From NCBI GenBank assembly GCA_965116685.1, contig OZ220707.1, forward strand, positions 558,001 through 622,000: DNA of 64,000 nucleotides, in the 5' to 3' direction. Below, one piece after another: positions 34,800 through 44,440 of this stretch. The DNA comes from Bin80 sp965116685 (GTDB taxonomy: Bacteria > Bacteroidota > Rhodothermia > Rhodothermales > Bin80). How positions within the stretch are numbered: position 1 is the first letter of the stretch; each line of letters opens with the position of its first letter. A program made the position numbers and the translations under genes. The notes beneath the pieces are model-generated. The model was not told the origin of the DNA, did not search any database, and worked only from the letters and a program-made list of their open reading frames with translations.

Positions 34800-35861
34800 A
34801 TGTACAAATCTCTTTACCTGGGGCTGGATGCCCACACTCGGATCTGTGTTCTGGCGGCCATGGCCACGTCAGGGCATATCGTGTCTACCAAGACCTTTTC
34901 GACTTCAGAATCAGCGCTGATCCGGCACGTCCTGGATCTTCCTGCGCAATTCAAGTATTTGGTTTTGGAGGAATCTTCTCTGGCCAGCTGGATTGCTTCA
35001 GCGCTGCGTCCGTATGTCACGCAATTGATCGTTTGTGACCCTCGTCACAATACCCTCATCAGTCGTGGAAACAAGGATGATCATAGAGATGCCGCGGATC
35101 TGTGTCGGCTACTTCGACTGGGGGAATTGGTCGAAGTGTTTCACTCGGACGAGGATCACCGTGTAGACTTTAAGATTGGGGTGCAACAGTATTTGCGTTT
35201 TACGCGGGATCGTGCCGGTTTAAAGTCCCAAATCAAATCCAAATACCATCAGGCGGGATTGACCCATGTAGTTGGGACCCAGGTATTCTCGAAAACGCAC
35301 CGGGTCTCGTATCTGAAGCAATTGCCAACGAATGCCCGGCGCTCAATGATGGAGAACTTGTACGAGCAGTTGGACGCAATGGATGTTCTACAGAAAAAAG
35401 CACGTACCTCCATGACGGAGCAGGGCAAGCGTTATCCAGAGATCGCCCAGTTCCAATGTATGCCTGGCATCGGTGTAGTGGGCTCACATGTATTCAGTGC
35501 CTTTATTCAGACCCCGCATCGGTTTGCCACCAAGTATAAATTGTGGAGATATTGCGGGCTGGGGGTTCGTCAACGCAGCAGTGCAGGCAAGCCATTGGCG
35601 TACAATCGTCTGGACCGTTCGGGAACAGGAATCTTAAAAGCCATCAGCCATCAGTGCTGGCTTTCTTCTTTGCGAACGGCAGAGCCGAATGAGGTATCCT
35701 TGTTTTATGATGCCTCCCTGCGCCGCACCGGGGACCCGGTGCACGCACGGCTCAATACCCAGCGCAAAGTACTCAAGGTGCTCTGGACCATCTGGAAAAA
35801 AGATGTAGCCTACAATTCAAAAGCTTTTTATTCACCACCTGCATCCGCAGTGACCGCGTAG
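34800..35861 (+). CDS. IS110-family transposase (DEDD recombinase)
   Basis: The 353-aa protein has the RuvC-like DEDD domain: LGLDAHTRICV, LVLEESSLASW, and the paired acidic DPRHNTLISRGNKDDHRDAADL. The C-terminal Transposase_20 domain follows a helical linker (QFQCMPGIGVVGSHVFSAF; RSGTGILKAISHQC) and contains the serine thought to act as nucleophile. Proteins of this family work with a bridge RNA encoded in the element's non-coding end. The frame is intact and the element may be active. Element ends cannot be set, because IS110 elements lack clear inverted repeats. Confidence 0.92.
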   Translation: MYKSLYLGLDAHTRICVLAAMATSGHIVSTKTFSTSESALIRHVLDLPAQFKYLVLEESSLASWIASALRPYVTQLIVCDPRHNTLISRGNKDDHRDAADLCRLLRLGELVEVFHSDEDHRVDFKIGVQQYLRFTRDRAGLKSQIKSKYHQAGLTHVVGTQVFSKTHRVSYLKQLPTNARRSMMENLYEQLDAMDVLQKKARTSMTEQGKRYPEIAQFQCMPGIGVVGSHVFSAFIQTPHRFATKYKLWRYCGLGVRQRSSAGKPLAYNRLDRSGTGILKAISHQCWLSSLRTAEPNEVSLFYDASLRRTGDPVHARLNTQRKVLKVLWTIWKKDVAYNSKAFYSPPASAVTA

Positions 35862-36236
35862 ACATGGAGAACACCATTGTGTCTTGTAACGGTTGCTCGC
35901 GGATCTGGGTAGCCGGGATATACTCCAGCGACAATTTAGCTCCATTATGGAAGCTCGACTTTTAGGTTAGTAGCCCGGCCTTTATGCCCCATTAGACATT
36001 AGCGCCCATTGTAGGGACGCTCACAAACGAGTATGGCAGCTGAACAGGCACCCTTTTCTTCCGTCCTGTTAATCCACATCCAAGCAAGCCGAAGCATCAC
36101 ACAAATATGGATCCCCAATACAAATCTACATGATCAGCGGTTTTTTGGCAGTGTGCGCCCTCAAAATTTCACACGTTTTGTTGCATGGCAGAGGTGTGTG
36201 TGCAACTTTTTTTTTCAAACGAATTGTCGTTAAACA
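35862..36236. other. Gene-free stretch after the IS110 transposase, ending in repeat copy A
   Basis: The first part (35862 to about 36000) is probably the right non-coding end of the IS110 element. No gene is supported. From 36151 to 36232 it holds one copy of a diverged ~80-bp repeat whose partner is at 37180-37256 (separate entry); the IS21 fragment begins directly after it. Confidence 0.4.
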
Positions 36237-36908
36237 GTGAGCTTCTTCAGTCTACCGGAACTCAATGCAGCCATTTTAGAAGGGGTAAAGGCGTTCAATC
36301 GGACTCCCTTCCAGAAGATGTCCGGCACCCGACAAAGCAGGTTTGAAGACGTTGATCAACCCGCCCTGCGCCCATTGCCGACCAACCCGTACGAGTATGG
36401 GGAGTGGACCAGCATGCGGAAAGTTGCCCCGGATTACCATGTCCAGATTGAAAAACACTGCTACAGTGTGCCGTATTCCTATCTTGGGAGGTCGGTGCGG
36501 GGATTGATCCGTTCATCGACCGTAGAGATTTACGATGGAGAGAATCGGATTGCATCTCATGTGCGTCGTCGATCCGGCGGTCAATATACGACCGACCCGC
36601 TCCATATGCCGGATCATCACCGAAAAATCCAGCCACAGGAGGGCATAAAGGCACATTTTAGAGATGCGATGGTATTCTCGGACAGACACTACATACACTA
36701 TCCCCGGATCAGTGCATCCCTTGGTGAACGGCAGAAGCAATGCAATGCCCGAACCGTGGCCATTAGCCAGCGGGCACGAAAACGTTTACACCAACGATAC
36801 CGAGCACTGGCTAAACGAAAGCCGCCCAAAGTCGCGGTGGTTGCACTTGCCCGCGAACTGGTCGGCTTTCTATGGGAGGCCATGCAATTCCCCGTTCAGA
36901 CTGCATGA
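36237..36908 (+). pseudogene. Chimeric transposase fragment: IS21 IstA C-terminus joined to an IS110-type C-terminus
   Basis: The first ~130 codons match the C-terminal part of IS21 transposase IstA (FFSLPELNAAI, RPLPTNPYEYGEW, YHVQIEKHCYSVPYSYLG, TTDPLHMPDHHR). From about residue 150 the sequence switches to the C-terminal end of an IS110/IS1111 transposase (RARKRLHQRYRALAKR, VAVVALARELVGFLWEAM). The frame starts at a GTG two codons after an in-frame TAA, so both donors are truncated at their 5' ends. It is an in-frame fusion of two transposase remnants and very unlikely to be functional. Confidence 0.75.
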
Positions 36909-36928
36909 GTCATCAATACGATACAATA

Positions 36929-37123
36929 GCCACGCAGAAGGATCCCCAAGCAAAGATGGAGAATCCATGTCCTCCCTTTTCGGTAGCGGTTACCGCGAGC
37001 CCGAGACCCAAGATAATGGCAGCTCCGACGAATTCAAATATCGAGCATTATGGCCTATGGCCTAGCATGCGTACACCAGATTGATCAGCCGTCGCAATTG
37101 CTCAAGGATCCTTCTTCGTGGCT
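36929..37123. mobile_element. MITE-like element with imperfect 26-bp inverted ends
   Basis: The left arm 36929-36954 (AGCCACGCAGAAGGATCC onward) and right arm 37098-37123 are reverse complements with about four mismatches in 26 bases. Weaker complementarity extends outward. The 143-base interior has no gene. Size and structure fit a non-autonomous miniature element, but I see no target duplication, so this is a candidate only. Confidence 0.45.
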
Positions 37124-37273
37124 ATCTGTTGTCTGACGTCAATTAAAATTTACCTCGGCGACAATTCTTTTTCAAACGAGTGTGTGCCGAAAAATTCCAC
37201 ACATTTTGTTGCATGGGGGAGATATGTGCGAAACTTTCTTAAACGAACTGTTGCACTAGACATCTGCGTAAAT

Positions 37274-39091
37274 CTAGCGGACCACTACGAATTGAGATTC
37301 TTTATGTGCCCCATTGTTTACTGACCAGCGGATCGCGTAAACCCCTCTGGGCATTAAGGCATGATCAATATTCCAAGTAACTTCATTCAATCCAGAAGGC
37401 ATATAGCCAGTGAGCAGACGATCTACATGTCGACCAAGTAGATCATAAACATCCACTTCAACATGAGCGCTGCTTGATAGCTGGAAAGTGAGCGTGGCTT
37501 GATCTATGGTTGGATTAGGATAAATATGATCAATTGAAATGATTGAACTCAGGGCAGGGGATGCCGATGCCTGCTCGGATGCAACCAAAATGGCAGTTGG
37601 GGCAACAGCCAGCGCCCTATCCGAACTGGCAAGAATCTCCTGCCTGCTATTTCCAGCAACCAAAGCAAATAACACATCAGCTTCATCCCCAGGAGAAATA
37701 TTTATTGGACCAACTGAAGTAATCTGCACGATGTCCTCGTTAAGGACAGCATTCGGCGCTTTTTTTTGTCCAGACATTATTTTCCATTTATTTTCACGAA
37801 AACGTATAGACCCCTTTTCTGGGTCGTCGTCAAATCCAGTCTCGTCTCCAAGGACAGCGTTATAGATCGTGCTGAAAGGATGTTCGCTGAGGATGCGGAT
37901 ACCAGCGACCGCGCTAACAGTGCTACTTGATTGCACATAACCCAGATTACGCTCTCGATCAATCAAACCGTTATTGGCTTTGAAGTTAGTCCCCAGATCC
38001 CAGTCAATCCACAGGCCTGCAAACAAATCTTCAATCGCCTCCTGGGATTCATTTTTGATGGTATAACGTAGTATCACGAATAGACCATTTTCTCTACTTT
38101 GGGTATACGTAAAGGATTCTTGAAGAACAGAGAGCCCAATAGGGTGAGCTGCATGTTCATCGGTCAACTCAACTCTCCCGTACATGATATCTGGACCTTT
38201 TTGGGTTACTTCCATCACAGATCCTAGCCGTTGCGTAAAGTCCATGTCTTGAGAAATAATTTTTTCGATGCCTCTGACACTAGACAAAACACGATTTTCA
38301 TCTACACCGATAAGCAATCCGGCTTCAAAAAATAGTTTGTTTGTTTCTCTGTATATGAGACCGACTCCCCGGTGCTGTTCTTGATATCTGCAGGACAAGG
38401 TATCTAAATCAACAGCACCTTCGGTTTCAATATATCCCAATCTTCCCACATTCGTAATACCAATACACAAGTCAGATGACATCTGAGTGATAGCATGCGG
38501 CGTAGGAATCTTATCATCGCCACGATCTCCAGTGGTAATCGGATGCCTTGGTGTCATATGGATGGCGGACTCCTGAAGAGTAATCTGTTGACCATTCGCG
38601 GAAACCTGAACTTTGATCCACCCATAATGGAGACGAGTCTTGTCCACTACCTGAAGCCCGATATAAGCCGATTTGCCATTCCATTCTGGGAATTCAGGGG
38701 TGGAGATAATCGGGTCTGTAATCGGTAAAGCCCAGCTATTGGAAGGACCAATCACCACTCCCTCATCCAACATCGTGACCAAGAGATTTTGCCCGTTATC
38801 AACCCCCACAAAAGCTTTATTCCAAGTCTCTAAAAAGATCCCATCTCCATTTGCTGGCGTAAATAATCCAAATGTCAATCGAGTATCTCTCTCATCAAGG
38901 CTTGAAGGGTATGGACTGGGGTTCCCCAAATAAGACCACAGAAAGACCCCAGTCGGCGGGCGAGGTATCGTAACATCGCTAGAGGTAGTACTAAGATCAG
39001 CCCAAACTATCCGGTCGTATTGGGCAATGGTTGTCGTAACTTGACAGAGCAGGATAGTACTGAGGGACACTAATCGGGACAATAAATTCAT
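37274..39091 (-). CDS. T9SS cargo protein of unknown function
   Basis: The 605-aa protein has a signal peptide (LVSLSTILLCQVTTTIAQ) and ends in a type A T9SS sorting domain (IYPNPTIDQATLTFQL, VDVYDLLGRHVDRLL, GVYAIRWSV, final VVVR), so it is exported and probably surface-attached. The middle (about residues 205-485) is a domain shared with the neighbouring protease: NVGRLGYIE, FFEAGLLIGVDENRVLSSVRG, ILRYTIKNESQEAIEDLFAGLWIDWDLG and a final DVLFALVAGNSRQEILASSDRAL. I do not recognise a named family for this domain. The start has no Shine-Dalgarno sequence; a pentanucleotide repeat lies just upstream. Confidence 0.85.
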   Translation of the reverse strand: MNLLSRLVSLSTILLCQVTTTIAQYDRIVWADLSTTSSDVTIPRPPTGVFLWSYLGNPSPYPSSLDERDTRLTFGLFTPANGDGIFLETWNKAFVGVDNGQNLLVTMLDEGVVIGPSNSWALPITDPIISTPEFPEWNGKSAYIGLQVVDKTRLHYGWIKVQVSANGQQITLQESAIHMTPRHPITTGDRGDDKIPTPHAITQMSSDLCIGITNVGRLGYIETEGAVDLDTLSCRYQEQHRGVGLIYRETNKLFFEAGLLIGVDENRVLSSVRGIEKIISQDMDFTQRLGSVMEVTQKGPDIMYGRVELTDEHAAHPIGLSVLQESFTYTQSRENGLFVILRYTIKNESQEAIEDLFAGLWIDWDLGTNFKANNGLIDRERNLGYVQSSSTVSAVAGIRILSEHPFSTIYNAVLGDETGFDDDPEKGSIRFRENKWKIMSGQKKAPNAVLNEDIVQITSVGPINISPGDEADVLFALVAGNSRQEILASSDRALAVAPTAILVASEQASASPALSSIISIDHIYPNPTIDQATLTFQLSSSAHVEVDVYDLLGRHVDRLLTGYMPSGLNEVTWNIDHALMPRGVYAIRWSVNNGAHKESQFVVVR

Positions 39092-39117
39092 GAGCGTTAT
39101 ATCTATAAAATCCGTTC

Positions 39118-39141
39118 AAGGTAAGGTAAGGTAAGGTAAGG
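39118..39141 (-). repeat. Pentanucleotide tract (CTTAC)n upstream of the 605-aa T9SS gene
   Basis: The plus strand reads AAG, four perfect GTAAG units (39121-39140) and a partial fifth. On the coding strand this is a CTTAC tract 27-50 bases before the ATG, where the -10/-35 spacing would fall. Tracts of this kind gain and lose units by slippage and can switch expression. No other tract of this length was seen in the window. Confidence 0.8.
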
Positions 39142-39290
39142 AAGTTCTTGCAAACTGCTCCACAATGGGGACGCACTCAATATAGTGAAAGATGGAGAAT
39201 TTATTATAACCGATCGCGATTCGATGAACCTGTGCGTATTCCGCAAGATCATGGATAGAGCGGGTATGAAAAATCACTCAATCAGTCCAC

Positions 39291-42200
39291 TCACCGAAGC
39301 AAGGTCATCAACGCAGACAAAGATTGAGGGGACTGCCCGCCAGTAGCCGTAACCTGGTACAGGTAAATTCCAGACGCCAGATCGTGAATATCTATTTTGA
39401 TTGTATGCCCCCATCCGGCATGATAATCCTTAGCAGGGAATGCCTGGACTTTTCGTCCGAGCATGTCAAATACCGAGACTGATACTCTAGCAGAAACGGG
39501 CAGATCAAATACAATTTCAGTAGATGTCTGAAACGGATTAGGATAGTTGCCTCCAAGGGCAAAATCTGTCGGGAGTGCATTCACAGATTCACTTGCCACA
39601 TTACGATCTTCATCGTTATCCAGAACTCGTACAGCAATTGCAGATTCTTCTCCAAACAATGCAACATATACATACTGCCATGCATCTCCATCTTTTGTGT
39701 CATTTTCCTCTGCAGTGACAGTTACAGTCTGAGATTGATCCCAGTTGGTGGAGGAAAAGATTAGACGTTGAGTTGATAACGTTAATTTTATGCCGTGATT
39801 AAAATCATTCTGAGATAAGAACGCGATTACACTTGTTCTCGGATTTGCCGTCAATTTGACCGTGAAATCAGCCGTCATTCCCTCTACCAAATTCAATATT
39901 TCAATGGGTTCAATATTCAGTTCAACCGCATCATTGTCTTGAACAAATATTTCTACTAACTCTCCTGAATATCCAGGTGAATAAACAAATACATCTCTCC
40001 ACTTATGCCCGGTTTGTTCCTCGTTGTTCAAAGCCCCAACCATCACCGTCTGAGGTTGATTCCAGTTCTCGGTTGTAAACTCTAGAGTATTTGAATCGGA
40101 TAAAGAATTCCCCGAGAATTTCAGATAATCCATATTTGCAGTTAAAGTCACCGTTACATCTGAAACTGGCTGATTAGGCAATTCAATAACAATGTCAACT
40201 GAATCTCCCTCTGATAAGGAAGGAATTCCCTTAGGACTCACCGCTAAATCGCCGAATTCATCTCCTATCCAACTCGCGGAGAGCGCTTTAGCAAGCCTCA
40301 TGTTAGTCAATGCATTTTCGTAATCTTCACCATAAATGATCGCAAACGTCAGCGAATCCTGTGTTTTTGCCTGAATATCCAACGGTCCAAAACCAATATA
40401 TTGGGCCGGCGTTGCAAGCTCCGATTCATTAATGCCACCTATCATCATTGGCCATGCATCATTCGAATCTCTCAATCTTTCATCAGACAGGGTGCTTATG
40501 TGGAGATTGTCGGTGCCCCGATCATTAATCGCTCCCACGCCAATATGCTGTGAGTTATTGGCATCTGGAGTCAGAACAATCTGTGCTTCCTCGTCAATCA
40601 CCTGTAGAGCTGAAATATTTGATGAATGCCGAAACGTTGCGTAAATCCCAGCATGGATGCCCGAGATAGCTTGATTGGTTGGGTTATCCAGGAAATAGCG
40701 TATCAGGATAATGTCCTCCAGCAACGGGTCAACAAGTGTCTCTTGCACGACCGTAACGTCAACTCTCTCTGAGACTAATTCAACGTTACTACAGCTAGGC
40801 CTTTGTCCACATTCCCATGAATAGAGTCGCGTGGCAGGCTCAAAATCCTGATTCTGAGCAAAACCAGCTCTGGTCTCAAATACGGAACTTGCCACTTTCC
40901 CCTGGCGCCCCACGACTAGTCCAGCCTCATAACGAATTTGGATATTTTTGTCACTGAATATAATTCCAGACCCTAGCTCGCCCAGATAGTCAGTACGGGA
41001 AAGAAATGAGTAATCAACCCACCCTAGGTTCCCCTCAGAGGTAACACTAAAAATTGTGTTTGAACCGTCGTGTACTTGGACAACCTGTGCATCATTAACG
41101 ATCAGGGGAACTGCATCCCCTCCACTCACTATATCCCCTCTTGTAGTTAAAACAATGGGTTCAATAAAAACAAAACTCTTGTACGGAACATTCACCGTTG
41201 GAGTGAAACTTAGTGTCGTGTTAAAGCTCTCTCCACTTTTTATTGGACCGACATTGCTAACTTGTCCAGCCTCTAAGATAACCTCATCTTCATTCACACC
41301 CCACAAGATGGTTAGCCGATCAACATCAGACAGATAGGATACAAAGGTTGCTTCCACAGTAACACGCTCTTGCGGATCATATCTACCATCTCCATTCGTG
41401 TCCGTCAATGTCCAGTCAGTCAGGCGAACAGAAACTGCATCGGTCTCTGTGACAGCCCGGTAGGCATTTACTCGTCCACGCCCCAATCTTCCCGAAAACG
41501 AAGGATCATTAGCACCGTCGATGTTGTCCGCAGTGGCTCGGATTTGCTCCCGAATTTGAAATGGTGTCATATCTGGAAATTTCGTCTTTACTAACGCGGC
41601 GATGCCAGATACAATCGGAGCCGCAAACGATGTGCCTCGTGCATCATCCTCATAATTTCCATCAGCCGTAGCGGTAAGTACTCCAATTCCAGGAGCACAG
41701 ACATCTATTGAATATCCGTAATTATAAATATTTAAGTCCGAATAAGGCGCAAGACCACATACCGTCAATGTCGTCTGTAAACCACCTGGATATTGACGAC
41801 GAGATACTTGGCCGTATCCTTGATTGCCTGCGGCGATGATTACAAGTGAGCCTAAATCGGTCGCAGCCTGAATGACCTCTTCTTCAGAACGACTATAAGT
41901 GGACGCTCCATAGCTCCCATTAATTATATCCGCACCGACCATCGCGGCATAAAGAATCCCCTCACTTGTATAACAAAGTAAACCACCAAATTTACAATTC
42001 GTGTTAATTGGAATGAATTTGGCATTCCAACTGCTACCTGCCATGCCAACATTGTTATCGGCTACTGCATTTGAAATACCAGTAACAAAAGTGCCATGAT
42101 ATTCTATAATGTTACCCTGATTCGGGCTTGGGTCGTTTGAGGATTCGGGAAAATCCCATCCGTGGACATCATCTACATAGCCGTTCCTGTCGTCATCAAT

Positions 42201-42767
42201 CTGGTTATCAGGAATTTCGCCAGGATTCGTCCAAACATTTGCAAATAGATCCTCGTGCCGCCAATTAGTACCTTGATCTATGATGGCAATGGTCACATCT
42301 GAATCCTCGCCCTTTACGATATCCCACGCCTCTGGGAGTTTCATTCGCCTCAAGTAAGAACTTTTTTCAAAGAGCGGGTCGTTCGGAACCCTTGTTCGTT
42401 CACCGTACGGGACACGGGGATATAGTGGCTCTGCATACTCTACACTTGATACGGTAGCGGCTGAGCGTGCTGCCTCAGCAGGATCAATCGGAGCGTTGTA
42501 GTAGACACGATGAATTCGTTTCAGAGCGGTAACACTACTTGGCATGCGCTTTCGCAAATGATTGTGTTCAAGAATAGGGAAGGCAGGCCTAACGGAAACA
42601 ACTTGAAGATGCGATGGCAGGCCCGTCTTGGCATGACCCTCCTTGTACTTGACGATCAAGACACCTGGAACCGCATCAGGGGAGGGTTGTGCTTGCGTCA
42701 AAGATGCGCAGAAAATTAAAGACGACACAACGCAGAAGCCAAATTTGATGAACCCCAAATTAACCAT
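39291..42767 (-). CDS. Secreted subtilisin-like (S8) protease with Calx-beta modules and T9SS sorting domain
   Basis: The 1158-aa protein starts with a signal peptide (VVSSLIFCASLTQAQ). A propeptide-like part follows, then the S8 catalytic domain with Asp164 (AIIDQGTNWRHEDL), His224 (YHGTFVTGI), oxyanion Asn315 (IAAGNQGYG) and Ser380 (GTSFAAPIVSG), all present. Next is the domain shared with the adjacent 605-aa protein (about 560-830), then two Calx-beta-like modules (about 830-1060). A T9SS type A sorting domain closes it (GNYPNPFQTSTEIVFDL, VFDMLGRKVQAF, SGIYLYQVT). I infer a surface or secreted endopeptidase; its substrate is unknown. It may be cotranscribed with the 605-aa gene 199 bases downstream. 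Confidence 0.93.
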   Translation of the reverse strand: MVNLGFIKFGFCVVSSLIFCASLTQAQPSPDAVPGVLIVKYKEGHAKTGLPSHLQVVSVRPAFPILEHNHLRKRMPSSVTALKRIHRVYYNAPIDPAEAARSAATVSSVEYAEPLYPRVPYGERTRVPNDPLFEKSSYLRRMKLPEAWDIVKGEDSDVTIAIIDQGTNWRHEDLFANVWTNPGEIPDNQIDDDRNGYVDDVHGWDFPESSNDPSPNQGNIIEYHGTFVTGISNAVADNNVGMAGSSWNAKFIPINTNCKFGGLLCYTSEGILYAAMVGADIINGSYGASTYSRSEEEVIQAATDLGSLVIIAAGNQGYGQVSRRQYPGGLQTTLTVCGLAPYSDLNIYNYGYSIDVCAPGIGVLTATADGNYEDDARGTSFAAPIVSGIAALVKTKFPDMTPFQIREQIRATADNIDGANDPSFSGRLGRGRVNAYRAVTETDAVSVRLTDWTLTDTNGDGRYDPQERVTVEATFVSYLSDVDRLTILWGVNEDEVILEAGQVSNVGPIKSGESFNTTLSFTPTVNVPYKSFVFIEPIVLTTRGDIVSGGDAVPLIVNDAQVVQVHDGSNTIFSVTSEGNLGWVDYSFLSRTDYLGELGSGIIFSDKNIQIRYEAGLVVGRQGKVASSVFETRAGFAQNQDFEPATRLYSWECGQRPSCSNVELVSERVDVTVVQETLVDPLLEDIILIRYFLDNPTNQAISGIHAGIYATFRHSSNISALQVIDEEAQIVLTPDANNSQHIGVGAINDRGTDNLHISTLSDERLRDSNDAWPMMIGGINESELATPAQYIGFGPLDIQAKTQDSLTFAIIYGEDYENALTNMRLAKALSASWIGDEFGDLAVSPKGIPSLSEGDSVDIVIELPNQPVSDVTVTLTANMDYLKFSGNSLSDSNTLEFTTENWNQPQTVMVGALNNEEQTGHKWRDVFVYSPGYSGELVEIFVQDNDAVELNIEPIEILNLVEGMTADFTVKLTANPRTSVIAFLSQNDFNHGIKLTLSTQRLIFSSTNWDQSQTVTVTAEENDTKDGDAWQYVYVALFGEESAIAVRVLDNDEDRNVASESVNALPTDFALGGNYPNPFQTSTEIVFDLPVSARVSVSVFDMLGRKVQAFPAKDYHAGWGHTIKIDIHDLASGIYLYQVTATGGQSPQSLSALMTLLR

Positions 42768-42872
42768 AGTAGATACTACATCTGCAGAAAATTAATTCGT
42801 GCCTCCCAGAAAATATTTTTGGCCTGCCAACTGCCCCGAAATATAAGACATAATTTTTATGGCTCTTCGCTT

Positions 42873-43973
42873 TTACGAGTGGGTGGCCTGTTTTTGGAAG
42901 CCTTCCGGGTACAGGTCCAGTCCTCCGAGATAGAAGTAAATTGCATTGGTAAACCGCTGTTTGTTTCTGAATCCCCGCGCACGAACTTTGACGGTTTTGA
43001 TGCGGCTATTTATACTTTCCGCTGGGCCATTACCGACTTTTAGAACGACTGCATTTATGATTCCCCATAGATGATTCTTGAGGGTCTTGGCGGCTTTTTT
43101 CATGGGTTCAAGTCGACAACGCATGGCCCAGGATAACCACCGTTTCCATCCTTTGAGTGCCCAAGTAGGACTGACATAGTGCCACAACTTCTGGGACAAT
43201 TCCTTGATGGCCCATGCAAGCGCCGTTTTCAGCGAACTGTTCTTTAATTGGTGGAATCGTTTCTTTTGCCGCGGAGACATATTCTTCGTATTGCTCAGCC
43301 AATCATATTTGGTTCCAGTGAGATCGTAGATTTCTTCTTTCCGCAATTCCCGGTTCTCCTGCCGGCGAACTGCATCCACCGCCTCGCCAATGTATTTGGC
43401 GACATGAAAGCGATCAAATGCAATCTTGTATCCTGCGTTGGGGACCCACGCTTTCGTGGCACTGATATACGCGGGCCACATATCCATACTCACACTCTCA
43501 ATGGCGTTGAGCTGATCGGCAGAACAGCCACCATAATACCCGTTCAAGCTTGTCATTGTCCGACCCTCGCCGACATATTGCACAGTCCCTGTGTTCGGAT
43601 CGGACACCACGGTGATGTAATTGTGTCCTTTTTTGTACGAGGTCTCATCCACGCAGATATGGGCAATGGATTCTTCGGTCCTGCGTGCAAGCCCTCGATT
43701 CACCGCACGCTCCATGATATGGGCAATCAGTGTCCAACTTGCATTCACTCGACTCGCCACCGTTGAAATACTGGTCGAATCCTGCAACGCGTCAATCACA
43801 TGAGACTCAAACGCAGTCGTAAAACTCACGCGCGCATCGGCCCAAGGAACCGAAACCGTCTGGATTCCATGCTCCGAACACGACACACATGGCACCTTTG
43901 CCACTACTTTGGTCTGATAATTACAGATCCCGGTATGACGCCACTTGCGGACACGGTGGTCATAGCCAAGCAT
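42873..43973 (-). pseudogene. ISL3-family transposase lacking its N-terminal zinc domain
   Basis: The 366-aa frame has the ISL3 DDE domain: HICVDETSYKKGHNYITVV, SMDMWPAYISATKAW and GNGPAESINSRIK. A second copy at the right edge of the window has about 50 more residues in front, with the cysteine motif CPECNKVC before GYDHR; here the frame opens only at LGYDHR and the sequence upstream is not homologous in the same frame. The N-terminal zinc-binding part is lost by deletion or frameshift, so the gene is probably inactive. The two copies differ at many residues and are separate IS species or old duplicates. It lies between the protease and the adhesin. Confidence 0.8.
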
Positions 43974-44030
43974 ATTCCGATGAATTGAAGCACCGAATCA
44001 GACACTGTTCAGCTTTTATGATTTTCCCCA

Positions 44031-44185
44031 TCATGGGATTAGTTCAGTTGTCAATTTTTGTCTGCTTTCACCTTTCACATGGACTCTCCCGTTCACTTCA
44101 ATTTTGTATGCATTGTAGACAAGTCGGTCCAGAACAGTATCAACCAATGTTAGCCGAAGTTTAGGTATCCCATCGCTTGGTGACA
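44031..44185 (-). pseudogene. Remnant of IS21 helper ATPase IstB
   Basis: A short minus-strand frame ending with TGA at 44031-44033 reads LTLVDTVLDRLVYNAYKIEV, then GRVHVKGESRQK. This matches the end of IstB proteins, whose usual form is (A)DAxLDRLxHNAxxI followed by KGESxR. The rest of the gene is absent. It is a decayed IS21 trace in the gap between the ISL3 gene and the giant adhesin gene. The remaining gap (44186-44440) has no gene; it contains one small inverted repeat (44246-44253 with 44266-44273). Confidence 0.6.
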
Positions 44186-44440
44186 TGCATCAGTGGGATA
44201 CTGACTAGTTGTAATCATTGAGCATATAGCAATCATCATCAAGGAGTTTCATGCATGTCCAATGCCATGAAACCCCCAATCATCAAGAACTTGAGACTTC
44301 CGTGCATATCAACTATTTCAGTACACTTTCAAAATTATACCTCCTTCGTTCGAGACCTGCAGAATTTTCAAGAACCGGGATAAAAGAGCATACTGGACTT
44401 TGCAGTTTTTCAGACATGCTTTAGATGCATCAAGGGTTCA

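Larger units (their letters stand above)
36151..37256 (+). repeat. Diverged ~80-bp direct repeats bracketing the transposase fragment
   Basis: Copy A (36151-36232) and copy B (37180-37256) share GTGTGYGCC, TTTTGTTGCATGG and AAACGAA in the same order and spacing, with scattered differences and small indels. Weaker similarity continues about 35 bases to the left. The IS21/IS110 chimeric fragment and a MITE-like inverted repeat lie between them. They could be ends of a decayed composite insertion. Confidence 0.55.

Noticed and set aside
44246..44273. 8-bp inverted repeat downstream of the giant adhesin as a terminator
   Set aside because: The 12-base loop is long and no T-run follows on the adhesin strand, so a terminator cannot be supported.
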